Assembly: GCA_029260395.1 (NCBI GenBank)
Contig: JAJDDJ010000013.1
Span: 62,001 to 126,000, forward strand
Origin: Phycisphaerales bacterium
Lineage (GTDB): Bacteria; Planctomycetota; Phycisphaerae; Phycisphaerales; UBA1924
DNA length: 64,000 nt
Direction of reading: 5' to 3'
Shown here piece after piece: positions 9,446-18,248 of this stretch. Within the stretch, counting starts at the first letter, position 1. Each line of letters opens with the position of its first letter. Position numbers and translations under genes: made by a program. The notes under the pieces were generated by a model that was not told the DNA's origin, made no database searches, and saw only the letters and a program-made list of their open reading frames with translations.

Positions 9446-9470
9446 AAAATACCAATCAAAACCCTGTCAA
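9446..9470 (-). promoter_or_regulatory. Putative promoter/shared element upstream of the beta-helix protein
   Basis: On the minus strand TTGACA (9465-9470) precedes TTGGTATTTT, with TATTTT at 9446-9451. The 13-base spacing is short for a classical promoter, but TTGGTAT could act as an extended -10. The same GATTGGTAT core occurs upstream of the neighbouring CAP-domain gene. This leaves a leader of about 165 bases. Confidence 0.4.
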
Positions 9471-9477
9471 ACTTCTT

Positions 9478-11349
9478 TCAGCTCAACCCCGCCCTGCCCC
9501 GGTACAAGGTTGCAAAGTCCGACACTTGGTTCAATAACCCAAGATGCGCCAAACTCGGCACTTGTGCCAGTGGTTCGAGCAACCACTTCGCGCGCAGGTC
9601 GGGTCGAGCCCCGGGAATGCTCTGGTGAACCGTCGTAAACGTCGCAACGAACACGTCGCCGGTGGTTGTCACGAGCACGACCGACATCCCGCCAGCGAGT
9701 TCCTCGCGGGAGTCGCGCGGGTCGAACGTGGTCTGCCCGTTGCTCTGCGTCTCACTGAACGCTGTGAATGTTGGTAGGGACGTCATCGGCAGCCCGGTCA
9801 TCGGGTCATTCAGCACCGAAGCGCTGAATGGCGTCAGCACCCAGCCGTTGGCGTTGTTGCCCCATTGGTTCTCAGCCGACTGGGGCGACCACCAGAGGCT
9901 CACAAGCTGGCCGTTGGAAATTCCTTGGATGCTAAAGGCTCGCCACGCCGCGATCACGCCCGACATCGAGCCCGGCTCGAACTCTACCGTGCCCGTAAGC
10001 CCGCCTGCTTGGGCGAGGTTGGTGAGCACCCAGCGGTGCTCGCCGTTGTCCTTGGCGTGGACCAGCCCGCCGTGCCACATGGACCACACGTTGCCCGAGC
10101 TGTCCTGGAACCAGAAGTTCTCCGCGGTCCAGTCCGCCTGTGAGTACGCCGGGCCGGGCACGATGCTGATCAGCAGGTCGCGAACAAAGTCTCCATCGGC
10201 GAGCCCGTTGGGCGCAGCATCCATGAAGGCCGAGATGAACTGGTCGCCGCGCAGGCCGGGATCGATCTCGGTCGTTCCGCCACCCCCGCCGTTGTCACCG
10301 CCACCGCCTCCGCCGCCGTTGTCGCCACCGCCTCCGCCGTCGTCACCGCCACCGCCTCCGCCGCCGTTGTCGCCACCGCCGCCCCCGCCGTTGTCGCCAC
10401 CTCCGCCATTGCCGCCGGGGATGCCTCCAACGTCGCCAGGGTCGTACGCATCGAGGTCATCGGGATCGATATCGAGCTTGAGGTTGTACCCCTCGGTGAC
10501 GTCGACCGTGCGGTTCAGGAATGCACCGGTGTTGGTGTTGAGGATGGTCACTGAGTACGCACCCCCGCCGGGCACGAGAATCGAATAGTTGCCCGCCGAG
10601 TCGGTGGTCACCGCCTCGATGATGTTCCCCGGTTGATCTGCTGGGGCCACGATTATTCGGATTCCGGCCGAGCCCTCGCCGGGCGTGTAGAACACATCGC
10701 CGTCCGCATCGTCGAAGGCCACACCCGTGATGAATGTTTGCGTTCCCGTTCGCGTGCCGAAGACCTGTGTGTAGTAGCTCTGGAACGGGGCATTGGGCGC
10801 TGCGACCTGCCCGGGCAGCGCCGTTGCCACACCGATCTCGTCGTAGTGGAACGTATCGCTGAAGAACGAGTACAGGCTCAGCACGTTGGCCCGGTGCCCC
10901 GGCGACACGAGCCAAGCGATGTGCGATATCTCCGTCGTGTTGTACCCCGCCGCGATGTTCTCGCCCACGGAGCCCTCGTAGCCAGCCGCAACAGCCCGAG
11001 CCTCGGCGTCGTCCCCGTCTGGGTTGACGTGCGCGAAGAAACCCCTCGCCGCCATGTCCGCGTTCTGGAATCGGGCAGCCTCGGTGAGCTGGGCATTGAG
11101 CGCCAACGGCTCCATGGGCACGATTCGGCTCGCCGAAGTATCGCTCGGCAGGTCCTGCGTCAGGTCCAGAACCTTGCCATCAAACCATTGGGAATTCGAT
11201 AAGACGAAGTCCGCGTACCGGTCCTGCTCGGCCTGAGGATTGGCCCGCGCCCGGTTCACGAGCTCGACCAAGTACACCTCTTGCGGCGACCAGGCGAAGC
11301 TTGAGAGCACGAATCGGTCTTCGAGCCGTTCTAGTTCCAGCGGATTCAT
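9478..11349 (-). CDS. LEPR-XLL surface protein with CAP domain, SdrD-like domain and poly-Gly linker
   Basis: A 623-residue exported protein. LERLEDRFVLSS (residues 5-16) is a LEPR-XLL-type motif. About 22-205 is a CAP/SCP-PR1 domain: FFAHVNPDGDD, then GENIAAGY and a later SPGHRANVL, the usual CAP signatures. About 206-290 resembles an SdrD/Cna-B-like fold (GVAFDDADGDVFYTPGEG). About 310-365 is a Gly/Asp/Asn low-complexity linker. The rest carries repeats like those at the C-terminus of the beta-helix protein (GQLVSLWWSP, GNVWSMWHGG). A GGGAG-like site lies upstream of the ATG. CAP proteins are secreted and of varied role, some of them peptidases or lipid binders. Confidence 0.9.
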   Translation of the reverse strand: MNPLELERLEDRFVLSSFAWSPQEVYLVELVNRARANPQAEQDRYADFVLSNSQWFDGKVLDLTQDLPSDTSASRIVPMEPLALNAQLTEAARFQNADMAARGFFAHVNPDGDDAEARAVAAGYEGSVGENIAAGYNTTEISHIAWLVSPGHRANVLSLYSFFSDTFHYDEIGVATALPGQVAAPNAPFQSYYTQVFGTRTGTQTFITGVAFDDADGDVFYTPGEGSAGIRIIVAPADQPGNIIEAVTTDSAGNYSILVPGGGAYSVTILNTNTGAFLNRTVDVTEGYNLKLDIDPDDLDAYDPGDVGGIPGGNGGGGDNGGGGGGDNGGGGGGGDDGGGGGDNGGGGGGGDNGGGGGTTEIDPGLRGDQFISAFMDAAPNGLADGDFVRDLLISIVPGPAYSQADWTAENFWFQDSSGNVWSMWHGGLVHAKDNGEHRWVLTNLAQAGGLTGTVEFEPGSMSGVIAAWRAFSIQGISNGQLVSLWWSPQSAENQWGNNANGWVLTPFSASVLNDPMTGLPMTSLPTFTAFSETQSNGQTTFDPRDSREELAGGMSVVLVTTTGDVFVATFTTVHQSIPGARPDLRAKWLLEPLAQVPSLAHLGLLNQVSDFATLYRGRAGLS

Positions 11350-11405
11350 CTGGTTTCTCCCGGGTCACGCCTGCGCCAGCGGGCTCGCCGGCTTCGGTCC
11401 AGTCA

Positions 11406-11436
11406 TAGATACCAATCTATCGGCACCTTACGTCAA
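11406..11436 (-). promoter_or_regulatory. Putative promoter/shared element upstream of the CAP protein
   Basis: Minus-strand TTGACG (11431-11436), a 19-base spacer, then TATCTA (11406-11411) within GATTGGTATCTATGAC. TTGGTATCTA fits an extended -10. The core matches the element upstream of the beta-helix gene. The rest of the 290-base gap between this gene and moxR holds nothing else recognised. Confidence 0.4.
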
Positions 11437-11639
11437 AACCAACCATTCGTTCGGGCTTAGCCCTGGCCGGACGAACCCACCATGCGTGACAGGCGGTCAT
11501 CCCGGGCCGGAAACCCCCCAGTTGAGCGTCCGAAAGCCCTCTGCGGTCCACCTAACGAAGGGATCTCCCCCGATTGGCTCGGGCACCAGCCGGGCCGTTC
11601 AAGCAAGCCAGCCTTGACTCGCCGCTATCCTCTCACCCC

Positions 11640-12701
11640 ATGACCGACCCAGATGCGATCACCACTCCTGAGCAGGCCGCCGAGGCAGCCCAGGCGTTCC
11701 GCGACGACTTCAAACGAATCAAGACCGAAATTGCCAAAGTCGTGGTCGGCCAAGAAGGCGTGGTAGGCGACCTGCTCATCAGCCTCTTCGCCCGTGGCCA
11801 CGTGCTGCTCGAAGGCGTGCCCGGCATCGGCAAGACGCTGCTCGTCCGAACGCTCGCTCAAACCCTCAGCCTGGATTACGGCCGAGTCCAGTTCACGCCC
11901 GACCTCATGCCCGCCGACATCACCGGCACCACCGTCGTCGCAGAGACCGACGACGCGAGCGGGCGTGTCAAACGCGAGTTCCGTTTCGAGCCCGGGCCGA
12001 TCTTCGCGCAGATCGTTCTCGCCGACGAGATCAACAGGGCGACACCAAAGACCCAGTCCGCGTTGCTCGAAGCCATGCAAGAACGGCACGTCACCGTCGC
12101 GGGCACCACACACCCGCTGCCCTCGCCGTTTCTCGTTATGGCCACCCAGAACCCGGTAGAGCAAGAGGGCACCTATCCCCTTCCCGAGGCCCAGCTTGAC
12201 CGGTTCATGTTCAAGCTCAACGTCGGCTACGCCAGCCGGGCGGACATGGCGACGATCCTCGACCGCACAACAGCTGCCGATTCGCCAGAGGCACAGCCGG
12301 TCATCGATGCCGAGACCATCCTCCGCCACCAGTCGCTTGTTCGCCGGGCCGCGATCGCTCCGCACGTACAGGACTACGCAATCCGGCTCGTGCTCGCCAC
12401 GCACCCCGCGGGCGAGTCGTTCGCATCGAGCAGCGACAGCGGCCGATTCGCTCCCCCGCAAGTCAACCAGTTCGTTCGGCTCGGGGCCTCTCCCCGCGCC
12501 GCCCAAGCGATCGTGCTGGGAGCGCGAATCCGCGCTCTGCTCGATGGGCGGCCCGCAGCCAGTATCGAGGACGTGCGGTCCGTCGCCCTGCCCGCCCTGC
12601 GCCACCGAATCATCATGAACTTCGAGGCCGAGGCAGAAGGCATCACGCCCGACACCGTCATCGAGACCATCATGCGCACGGTTCCGGTCGAAGCGCCCTG
12701 A
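11640..12701 (+). CDS. MoxR-family AAA+ ATPase
   Basis: A 353-residue protein from the ATG at 11640; an upstream TTG start at 11574 is less likely. The AAA+ core shows Walker A EGVPGIGKT (about residues 59-67), Walker B VLADEINRA (about 128) and the MoxR hallmark ALLEAMQERHVT, then MATQNPVEQEGTYPLPEAQLDRF. MoxR ATPases act as chaperones that mature complexes, often with VWA/BatA-type proteins. A BatA-like gene lies nearby at 14674-16647 on the opposite strand, with an unknown lipoprotein gene between. Confidence 0.95.
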   Translation: MTDPDAITTPEQAAEAAQAFRDDFKRIKTEIAKVVVGQEGVVGDLLISLFARGHVLLEGVPGIGKTLLVRTLAQTLSLDYGRVQFTPDLMPADITGTTVVAETDDASGRVKREFRFEPGPIFAQIVLADEINRATPKTQSALLEAMQERHVTVAGTTHPLPSPFLVMATQNPVEQEGTYPLPEAQLDRFMFKLNVGYASRADMATILDRTTAADSPEAQPVIDAETILRHQSLVRRAAIAPHVQDYAIRLVLATHPAGESFASSSDSGRFAPPQVNQFVRLGASPRAAQAIVLGARIRALLDGRPAASIEDVRSVALPALRHRIIMNFEAEAEGITPDTVIETIMRTVPVEAP

Positions 12702-12792
12702 GTGAGACTTCCCCTCCGCTGGCGGAAAGACCTGCGCGCGCACGATCCACTCTCTTAGAAGACGAGGCCAACGGGGGCCTACGAGGTCGACG

Positions 12793-14661
12793 ATGCAACC
12801 CCGCCCAAGATCGAGCATGATGGGTGCCATGGAACCTGCCCGCAAGCTGCCGCCGAGCCCCTTCCAGCCCCACCAGCTTCGGGTGAGCAACCCCGCGCTG
12901 TGGCTCACGGTTCTGGCCGCCTGCCTCGCTGGCTGCGCAAGCCGCCCCGCCGGACCAGCCGACCCAACGGATTCAGGGCCAGTATCGACCCCTGAGTCCG
13001 GCAGTCGGACCGTTTCCTCAATCGATACCCGCAGCGGCATCATCGAGGCCTTTGTGGGCCGAGCCGCGGTTGCCCCCGTGAGCCTCGCTGGCCCGCTGCC
13101 CCCGAACGGCAGACTCGGCGCCAAACTCGAAGACGGCCGCACCGTGCCTGCCACCCTGCTCTGGCTCAGCATCGAGAGCCCGCCTGAGGGCCGTTGGCTC
13201 CCAACGCCCAACTGGCAAACACTGCCGGCGACATCAACGAGCGTGCCCGACACGCCCGGCCGATGGATCATGCTGCTCGACCTGCCCATCGATGCTGTCG
13301 GGCAGGCTATCTGGCTCGACGGCAAGCGGCGATCGATTCGCTGGTTGGCCTCGCCAGAGACGCTTGCGGATTCAGAATCGCAGGGTGCTCAGCAGCGATG
13401 GGAGCCTTGGGCGTCGCCGCTTTCCGAAGATGCCCTGCGTTCGGCTTCGCTCCGCGAGCAGTTGGAACATATGCGGTCCGACCCGTTCAGCGCTTGGCGG
13501 GTCGAACTCGCCACCAGCGAGATTTGGGATCAGCACAACCAGCCCCGTCCGGCCATCGGGTCGTCGGCGCGCGCACCCGGCAGGGCGCTCGACGTGCTCT
13601 CGGCTCACCAACGCGCCCGATGGCTGTCGGTCTTGGCGGCGCTCTGGCAGCTCGACGCGGCCCTTGCTACCCGATTCCGCGACTCGCTCGTTCCGGTTGT
13701 GCGCATCGGGCAGGCCACCTGGCTGCCCGCATGGGGCTTGCCCGGCGAGGCCGATGAGCTTGACCGCTTGGCCGATGCGGTGCTTGATTTCTCGCTCACC
13801 GACGAAGCCAGACTCGCGCGTGTTCAGCGGTGGCTCGGCGATCGCCCGCCCGCCGTCGTGTGGGTGATCGATGACGCCGGCGGGCAGTTGCTCGCCTTTG
13901 AGGGCAAACCGGCTGGCCCGACAGTCGGGGTGGCGAACCTCGCTGCCGCGGCGTCGCTCGCGTGGGTGGAGTCCGCGGCCGGGCCATCGGTATCGGATGC
14001 CCCCGGCTTCGCTGTGACCCACGTCGAACTGCCCGCTTCACCAGATCAGCCGTCGATGCTGGAGGTCCACTGCGGCTCGTGGTCCGGACGGATCGCCTCA
14101 GCGAACGCCCCGACACGCGTGCGTCCGCCGGGGCTGGCGGTGGCACCCTTCGCATCGCCTTGGAACGCGCCAGCCTGGCTTAGCGGTAATGCCTCGCTCG
14201 GCGCCGCCGAGTCAGCCGGCACGCTCACGCGGGGCCAGCTCTTTCTCAAACCAGGTGCCGGTGGCGGAGGCGATGCATGGACGCTGCTCGTCGAGTGCGC
14301 CGCCGACGCTCGAACGCCCGGCGACGAACTCCGTGTTTGGCTCGGGCCGATGGGCGCTTCGACTTCTGTGCTGTCCGCCTCGCCGGACTGGGGGGTGCGC
14401 ACCATCGCTGGCGATGCTCCCCTCTCGGGTTCGGTCGCGGTCAACGCCGACGATGGAAGCCAGCCGGGAGCGTGGCGCGTCGAGATCGAGCTTCCGGCCT
14501 CGGCGATCGAGTCCAACGGGGAGTTGCGCATCGGCTTGGCCCGGAGGCGAGACGGCGTGGTGGTCTCGTCGTGGCCCCGCCGGATGATGCCCGCACAGGC
14601 CGAGCCCGGCCGGATTCTCGCCGACCTGAGCGGGTGGGGGGCTGTGCTGCCCCGCAAGTAG
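12793..14661 (+). CDS. Large predicted lipoprotein, unknown function
   Basis: A 622-residue protein. GAGG six bases before the ATG at 12793 supports this start, but it puts about 34 residues ahead of the hydrophobic segment. The internal ATG at 12829 would give a more usual signal peptide. ALWLTVLAACLAGCAS is a good lipobox (LAGC). The mature part is Ala/Pro/Trp-rich with several beta-rich stretches and no motif I recognise. It sits 91 bases after moxR on the same strand and converges with the BatA-like gene, a position that hints at a role in the same MoxR-dependent envelope system. That link is inference only. Confidence 0.7.
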   Translation: MQPRPRSSMMGAMEPARKLPPSPFQPHQLRVSNPALWLTVLAACLAGCASRPAGPADPTDSGPVSTPESGSRTVSSIDTRSGIIEAFVGRAAVAPVSLAGPLPPNGRLGAKLEDGRTVPATLLWLSIESPPEGRWLPTPNWQTLPATSTSVPDTPGRWIMLLDLPIDAVGQAIWLDGKRRSIRWLASPETLADSESQGAQQRWEPWASPLSEDALRSASLREQLEHMRSDPFSAWRVELATSEIWDQHNQPRPAIGSSARAPGRALDVLSAHQRARWLSVLAALWQLDAALATRFRDSLVPVVRIGQATWLPAWGLPGEADELDRLADAVLDFSLTDEARLARVQRWLGDRPPAVVWVIDDAGGQLLAFEGKPAGPTVGVANLAAAASLAWVESAAGPSVSDAPGFAVTHVELPASPDQPSMLEVHCGSWSGRIASANAPTRVRPPGLAVAPFASPWNAPAWLSGNASLGAAESAGTLTRGQLFLKPGAGGGGDAWTLLVECAADARTPGDELRVWLGPMGASTSVLSASPDWGVRTIAGDAPLSGSVAVNADDGSQPGAWRVEIELPASAIESNGELRIGLARRRDGVVVSSWPRRMMPAQAEPGRILADLSGWGAVLPRK

Positions 14662-14673
14662 GTGCTGCGCGAT

Positions 14674-16647
14674 TCAGACCCGTGCCCGTCGCACATAGAC
14701 AAACCACTCGACTGCCAGCAGCAAGGCTGCGGGAATGACGAACCAGTACCACACCTCGCGAGTCGCGTTGCGGGAGGCTCTCGCCCCTGAACGGGCTTCA
14801 TTCGGTGCGCCCGCATCAACCGGTGCGCCCGCATCAAACTCCGCGTGAGTGAGCCGCGACTCGTCCTCGTTGAGCACGCCCGCGTAGAGCGTGAACTGCT
14901 CGCCAGCCTTGCCCTTGAGTGTGACGGGGCCAGCTCGGGCGATCAGCCCGATCGGCCACATGCCGTCAGGTGCCTGCTGCAGATCCCGCGTTTCGCCGTT
15001 TGCCATGGCGATCTCGATTGGCGAGATCGGCGCTACCTCGGCGGGTGACAGGCGTTGGCCAAGGCCCGTGGTTAGCGCTGTGCCCGCGCCGGTGCTGGCG
15101 GTCCATGTCAAGAACTCGACCGCGTTGGCCAGGAACAACGCGAAGCTGTAGTGGGTGGTCCAGGTCGAGTCCTCCGGCCTGAAGCTCAGCGCGAGCTTCC
15201 GCACGCCGCCCCGCTCATCGAGCACCGCGACCGGGCCTCTCCTGCCTGATGCAAGCACGTTGAACGGGCCAACCGCACTCGTGTAAGCCACCGTTGGGCG
15301 CCACCGGATCGTGTCGATCGCGGCACCGCGCCAGAGCGGGTGGTCGCGGTCCCATGAGATGAAACGATCACTCGTATCATCAGCGGCACCCGCAGCAAGT
15401 CCCGGAAGGCCTGGATCGACTCCAAAGCTCAGCCGTGCCGTAGCAGGCGGGATCACGATCGAGTTTGGCGAAACTCCGTCGAGAATGACCAGGTCGCTGC
15501 CGTCGGGTACGCCCAGCTCAGCGGCTTCCTGCTGGGTCATCTGCTGGAGCGATGCAGGCCCGATGGCTCGAAGCGTCTCGATCAGCACCCAGCTCGCGTC
15601 GCTTTCAAGATCGTCCCGGCTCGGCTGAACCAGCACAATCGTCGGCGCTGGCGGGGCCGTCACCCGAACACCCGCCGCGTTGTCCGAGTCGAGCGCATCG
15701 GGCCTGATCAGACGAGCCACGACAAGACCGCCGAAGGGCAGCCTCAGAGGCTCGGTAATCGAACCTCGTAGTACGCCTGGGGTCGAGGCATCGGGTTCGA
15801 GCAGCAGGGGCCGAGTGACCACACCCCGGCCATCGACGGCAAACTCGACGGCCAACGTGACCGGCTCGGCCGCATCGCAGACAATCGACACCAGCACTCT
15901 CGCGAGTGCCGGATCGTCGATGTCCCGACGGGCTGCCATCGCCACGATGCCCGCGTTACCCGAGGGCCCTTGGAGGCTTTCACGCAGAATCCGCACCCCA
16001 GCGGGAATCCCCCCAGAGATCGAGCCGTCGGTCGCGAGTTCGATCGTGCCGATCATCGCCCGCGACTCTGGCGTCATGGCCTGCTCGGGGCCAGCCGCGA
16101 TCGTCTCGGCAAGCCGAAGGGCAGCGTCAAGATCGCCCGACTGGTCCGTGTGCGCGACCTCACGCAGCGCCACGGCAACCTCCCGAAGGTCCCGCGAAGG
16201 GCCCGCTGCCAGCGCCGGTGCTGCATCGAGCAGAACGAGCGAGGCCTCGCCCGAGAAACCCGCGCGGTCGAGCGCCTCGACTCGGTCGAGAAGCCGCTTT
16301 CTGAGTTTCTCGAACGTGGTCGTTTCGCCATCGCGTGCGCCCGTCGAAGCGGTGCGATCGAGAATCAACACCAGCCGATCGACGCTTGGTTCAGCGCTCT
16401 CTATCGCGGGTCTGCCCAGAGCCGTGACCAGCAGCAGCACCGCGAGTAGTTGCATGAGCAGCAGCCAGCTTGCGCGGAGCCAGCGCAGCGGGGTATTGGC
16501 TTCGAGGTCCTTGGCCGCTTTGGCCCAGAACATCGCTGAGCTGACACGCACAGGCCGGCGGCGGAGCTTGAGCATGTAGAGCAGCAGCAGCGTGGGCACG
16601 GCTAGCGCACCCGCGAGCAGCGCGTGAGCAGGCTCGAGCAGCGTCAT
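14674..16647 (-). CDS. BatA/VWA-type membrane protein
   Basis: A 657-residue protein. The first 85 residues are the aerotolerance-regulator N-terminal region: membrane helix, LKLRRRPVRVSSAMFW, then a second helix LLLMQLLAVLLLVTALGRPA. A von Willebrand A-like domain follows (DRLVLILDRTAST). Its MIDAS reads DRTAS, so the first Ser of DxSxS is Thr. The chain ends with a membrane helix (YWFVIPAALLLAVEWFVYV). The ATG overlaps the rlmE stop (ATGA), showing translational coupling. Such proteins often work with MoxR ATPases, and one is encoded 2 kb away. A long open extension upstream of this ATG overlaps rlmE and is not used. Confidence 0.87.
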   Translation of the reverse strand: MTLLEPAHALLAGALAVPTLLLLYMLKLRRRPVRVSSAMFWAKAAKDLEANTPLRWLRASWLLLMQLLAVLLLVTALGRPAIESAEPSVDRLVLILDRTASTGARDGETTTFEKLRKRLLDRVEALDRAGFSGEASLVLLDAAPALAAGPSRDLREVAVALREVAHTDQSGDLDAALRLAETIAAGPEQAMTPESRAMIGTIELATDGSISGGIPAGVRILRESLQGPSGNAGIVAMAARRDIDDPALARVLVSIVCDAAEPVTLAVEFAVDGRGVVTRPLLLEPDASTPGVLRGSITEPLRLPFGGLVVARLIRPDALDSDNAAGVRVTAPPAPTIVLVQPSRDDLESDASWVLIETLRAIGPASLQQMTQQEAAELGVPDGSDLVILDGVSPNSIVIPPATARLSFGVDPGLPGLAAGAADDTSDRFISWDRDHPLWRGAAIDTIRWRPTVAYTSAVGPFNVLASGRRGPVAVLDERGGVRKLALSFRPEDSTWTTHYSFALFLANAVEFLTWTASTGAGTALTTGLGQRLSPAEVAPISPIEIAMANGETRDLQQAPDGMWPIGLIARAGPVTLKGKAGEQFTLYAGVLNEDESRLTHAEFDAGAPVDAGAPNEARSGARASRNATREVWYWFVIPAALLLAVEWFVYVRRARV

Positions 16648-17243
16648 CCGCCGGCCCCGGCGCGCAGTCCCTGGGCCACGATGAAAATCTCGCGAGAGAC
16701 GTCCCTTGTTGCTTTGGGCCGAAAGCCCTTCACCTTCGTATACGCCTCGCGGGTTTCGGCCACGACGTTGGGGTACTCGGCGCCTTCGAGAATCTTCATG
16801 ATCAGCGACGAACCGGGCAGGCCGACCTGCTTGGCCAGTTCGAGCACCTCTCGGCAGAGGTTCGCCGATACCAGGTCGTCGCCGCTGCCCGTGGTCTTGG
16901 GAGCCATATCGCTCAGCACCACATGGAACCGCCCGCCCGCCAGTTCGGTCAGATCCTCGGCTTTCTGGTCGAAGGCATCGCCCTCGATCGTGTGCACATT
17001 CGGCTCGAACCGCGCCGCGACCCTCGACAGATCGATCCCCACGAGCACCCCCTTGGGGCCAACGATCGGGCTGGCTACCTGCAGCCACGATCCCGGAGCA
17101 CAGCCGAGGTCCAGCACCCGCTGGCCGGTCTTGAGCAGGCGCTGCTTCTCCTGGATCTCAAGAAGCTTGTACGCCGAACGCGCGACGTATCCCTCGCGCT
17201 TGGCCTGCTTGAAGTACTGGTCATGGAGTGTTCGGCGGGCCAC
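16644..17243 (-). CDS. rlmE: 23S rRNA (uridine-2'-O-)-methyltransferase RlmE
   Basis: A 199-residue FtsJ-fold enzyme that methylates the ribose of U2552 (E. coli numbering) in the ribosomal A loop. SAYKLLEIQEK carries the first catalytic Lys, DLGCAPGSWLQVA is the SAM-binding motif I, LSDMAPKTTG has the catalytic Asp, LIMKIL the second Lys, and SREIFIVAQG the Glu. This completes the K-D-K-E set. Length is normal for the family. It overlaps the downstream BatA-like gene by four bases. Confidence 0.95.
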   Translation of the reverse strand: MARRTLHDQYFKQAKREGYVARSAYKLLEIQEKQRLLKTGQRVLDLGCAPGSWLQVASPIVGPKGVLVGIDLSRVAARFEPNVHTIEGDAFDQKAEDLTELAGGRFHVVLSDMAPKTTGSGDDLVSANLCREVLELAKQVGLPGSSLIMKILEGAEYPNVVAETREAYTKVKGFRPKATRDVSREIFIVAQGLRAGAGG

Positions 17244-17354
17244 AACCGATGGTACGCGTCGGCCCGGGCCGCCGAGATCGATGAATCAGGCTTGGAGGCC
17301 CGCAGCCCCTACACTTGCGATCGGTTGGATCAGCACCACGGAACCGGAGCGGAT

Positions 17355-18248
17355 ATGCAGCACGGGCATGGGTTTGAGCATCAAGTCGCGGAGATCGACC
17401 TGAGCGTCGTGGCACCCGCCCACAACGAGCAGGACAACGTCGGGCCGCTCGCGGACGAGATCCACGACGCGCTCTCGCCCACGGGCCTGAGCTTCGAATT
17501 CGTGGTGGTCGACGATGGCTCTACCGATGCCACCGCTGCCACGCTCAACTCGCTGATGGCCGATCGTTCTTGGCTGCGGAGCGTGCGCATGCTGGGCACG
17601 CCCCCTGGCAAGGGCAACGGCCAGTCGGCGGCGTTCCACGCGGGCTTCCGCGCCTGCCGGGGCAGGCTCATCGCCGTGCTCGACGCCGACCGCCAGAACA
17701 ACCCAGCTGACCTGCCCGCGATGCTCAAACGCTTTGAGGCAAGCGGAGCAGACGTTGTGCAGGGCGACCGCTCGCGCGATCGGCAGGACAACATCGTCCG
17801 CAAGGTGGGCTCGATCGTGGGCCGGCTGTTCCGCCGAATGCTGTTGGGCGACTCGATCCGCGATACCGGCTGCTCGCTTCGGCTGATGCGCCGCGAAGTC
17901 GCGCTGGCCCTGCCGCTCGAGTTCCGTGGAGCGCACCGGTTCATTCCGGTGCTCGCGCGCGATCTCGGGTTCAAGGTCGTCGAGATGCAGGTCTCGCACC
18001 GCGCGCGCGCTGCAGGTGAAACCAAGTACGGCCTGGGCATCACCCAGCGCGCCCTGCCCGGGCTGATCGACTGCTTCGCGGTCCGCTGGATGCGGAATCG
18101 GCGCAGGCCCGTGACAGCCGAGCTGGTCTCGCTGGCCAACGCGCCCGCTCGGCAGGCCAACGTACAGGCCGATGGGCAAGTCGAGCCTAAAGCCGCCAGC
18201 GAGGTGCTCACCGGTGCCGTGTCAGATTCCAGCGGGGGCCGTAGGTGA
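17355..18248 (+). CDS. Family 2 glycosyltransferase (DPM1-like)
   Basis: A 297-residue protein from the ATG at 17355, which has GGAG five bases upstream; the frame is open far upstream but there it is antisense to rlmE. DLSVVAPAHNEQDNV starts the GT-A fold. VVVDDGSTDAT is the nucleotide-binding DxD-like region, and LDADRQNNPADLP matches the LDADLQ-type motif of polyprenyl-phosphate glycosyltransferases. YGLGITQRALPGLIDC near the C-terminus is also typical. It probably moves a sugar to a lipid carrier at the inner face of the membrane. It overlaps the LAB_N gene by four bases (GTGA), so the two are coupled. Confidence 0.9.
   Translation: MQHGHGFEHQVAEIDLSVVAPAHNEQDNVGPLADEIHDALSPTGLSFEFVVVDDGSTDATAATLNSLMADRSWLRSVRMLGTPPGKGNGQSAAFHAGFRACRGRLIAVLDADRQNNPADLPAMLKRFEASGADVVQGDRSRDRQDNIVRKVGSIVGRLFRRMLLGDSIRDTGCSLRLMRREVALALPLEFRGAHRFIPVLARDLGFKVVEMQVSHRARAAGETKYGLGITQRALPGLIDCFAVRWMRNRRRPVTAELVSLANAPARQANVQADGQVEPKAASEVLTGAVSDSSGGRR

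Noticed and set aside
9662..10588. Proline-rich plus-strand frame of 308 residues
   Set aside because: It is the complement of the Gly-rich linker and CAP gene; the Pro runs come from antisense Gly codons.
11625..13325. 566-residue minus-strand frame
   Set aside because: It is antisense to moxR and the lipoprotein gene, with no recognisable motif.
16648..17088. N-terminal extension of the BatA-like gene
   Set aside because: It is in another frame over rlmE, and the ATG at 16647 overlapping the rlmE stop is a far better start.
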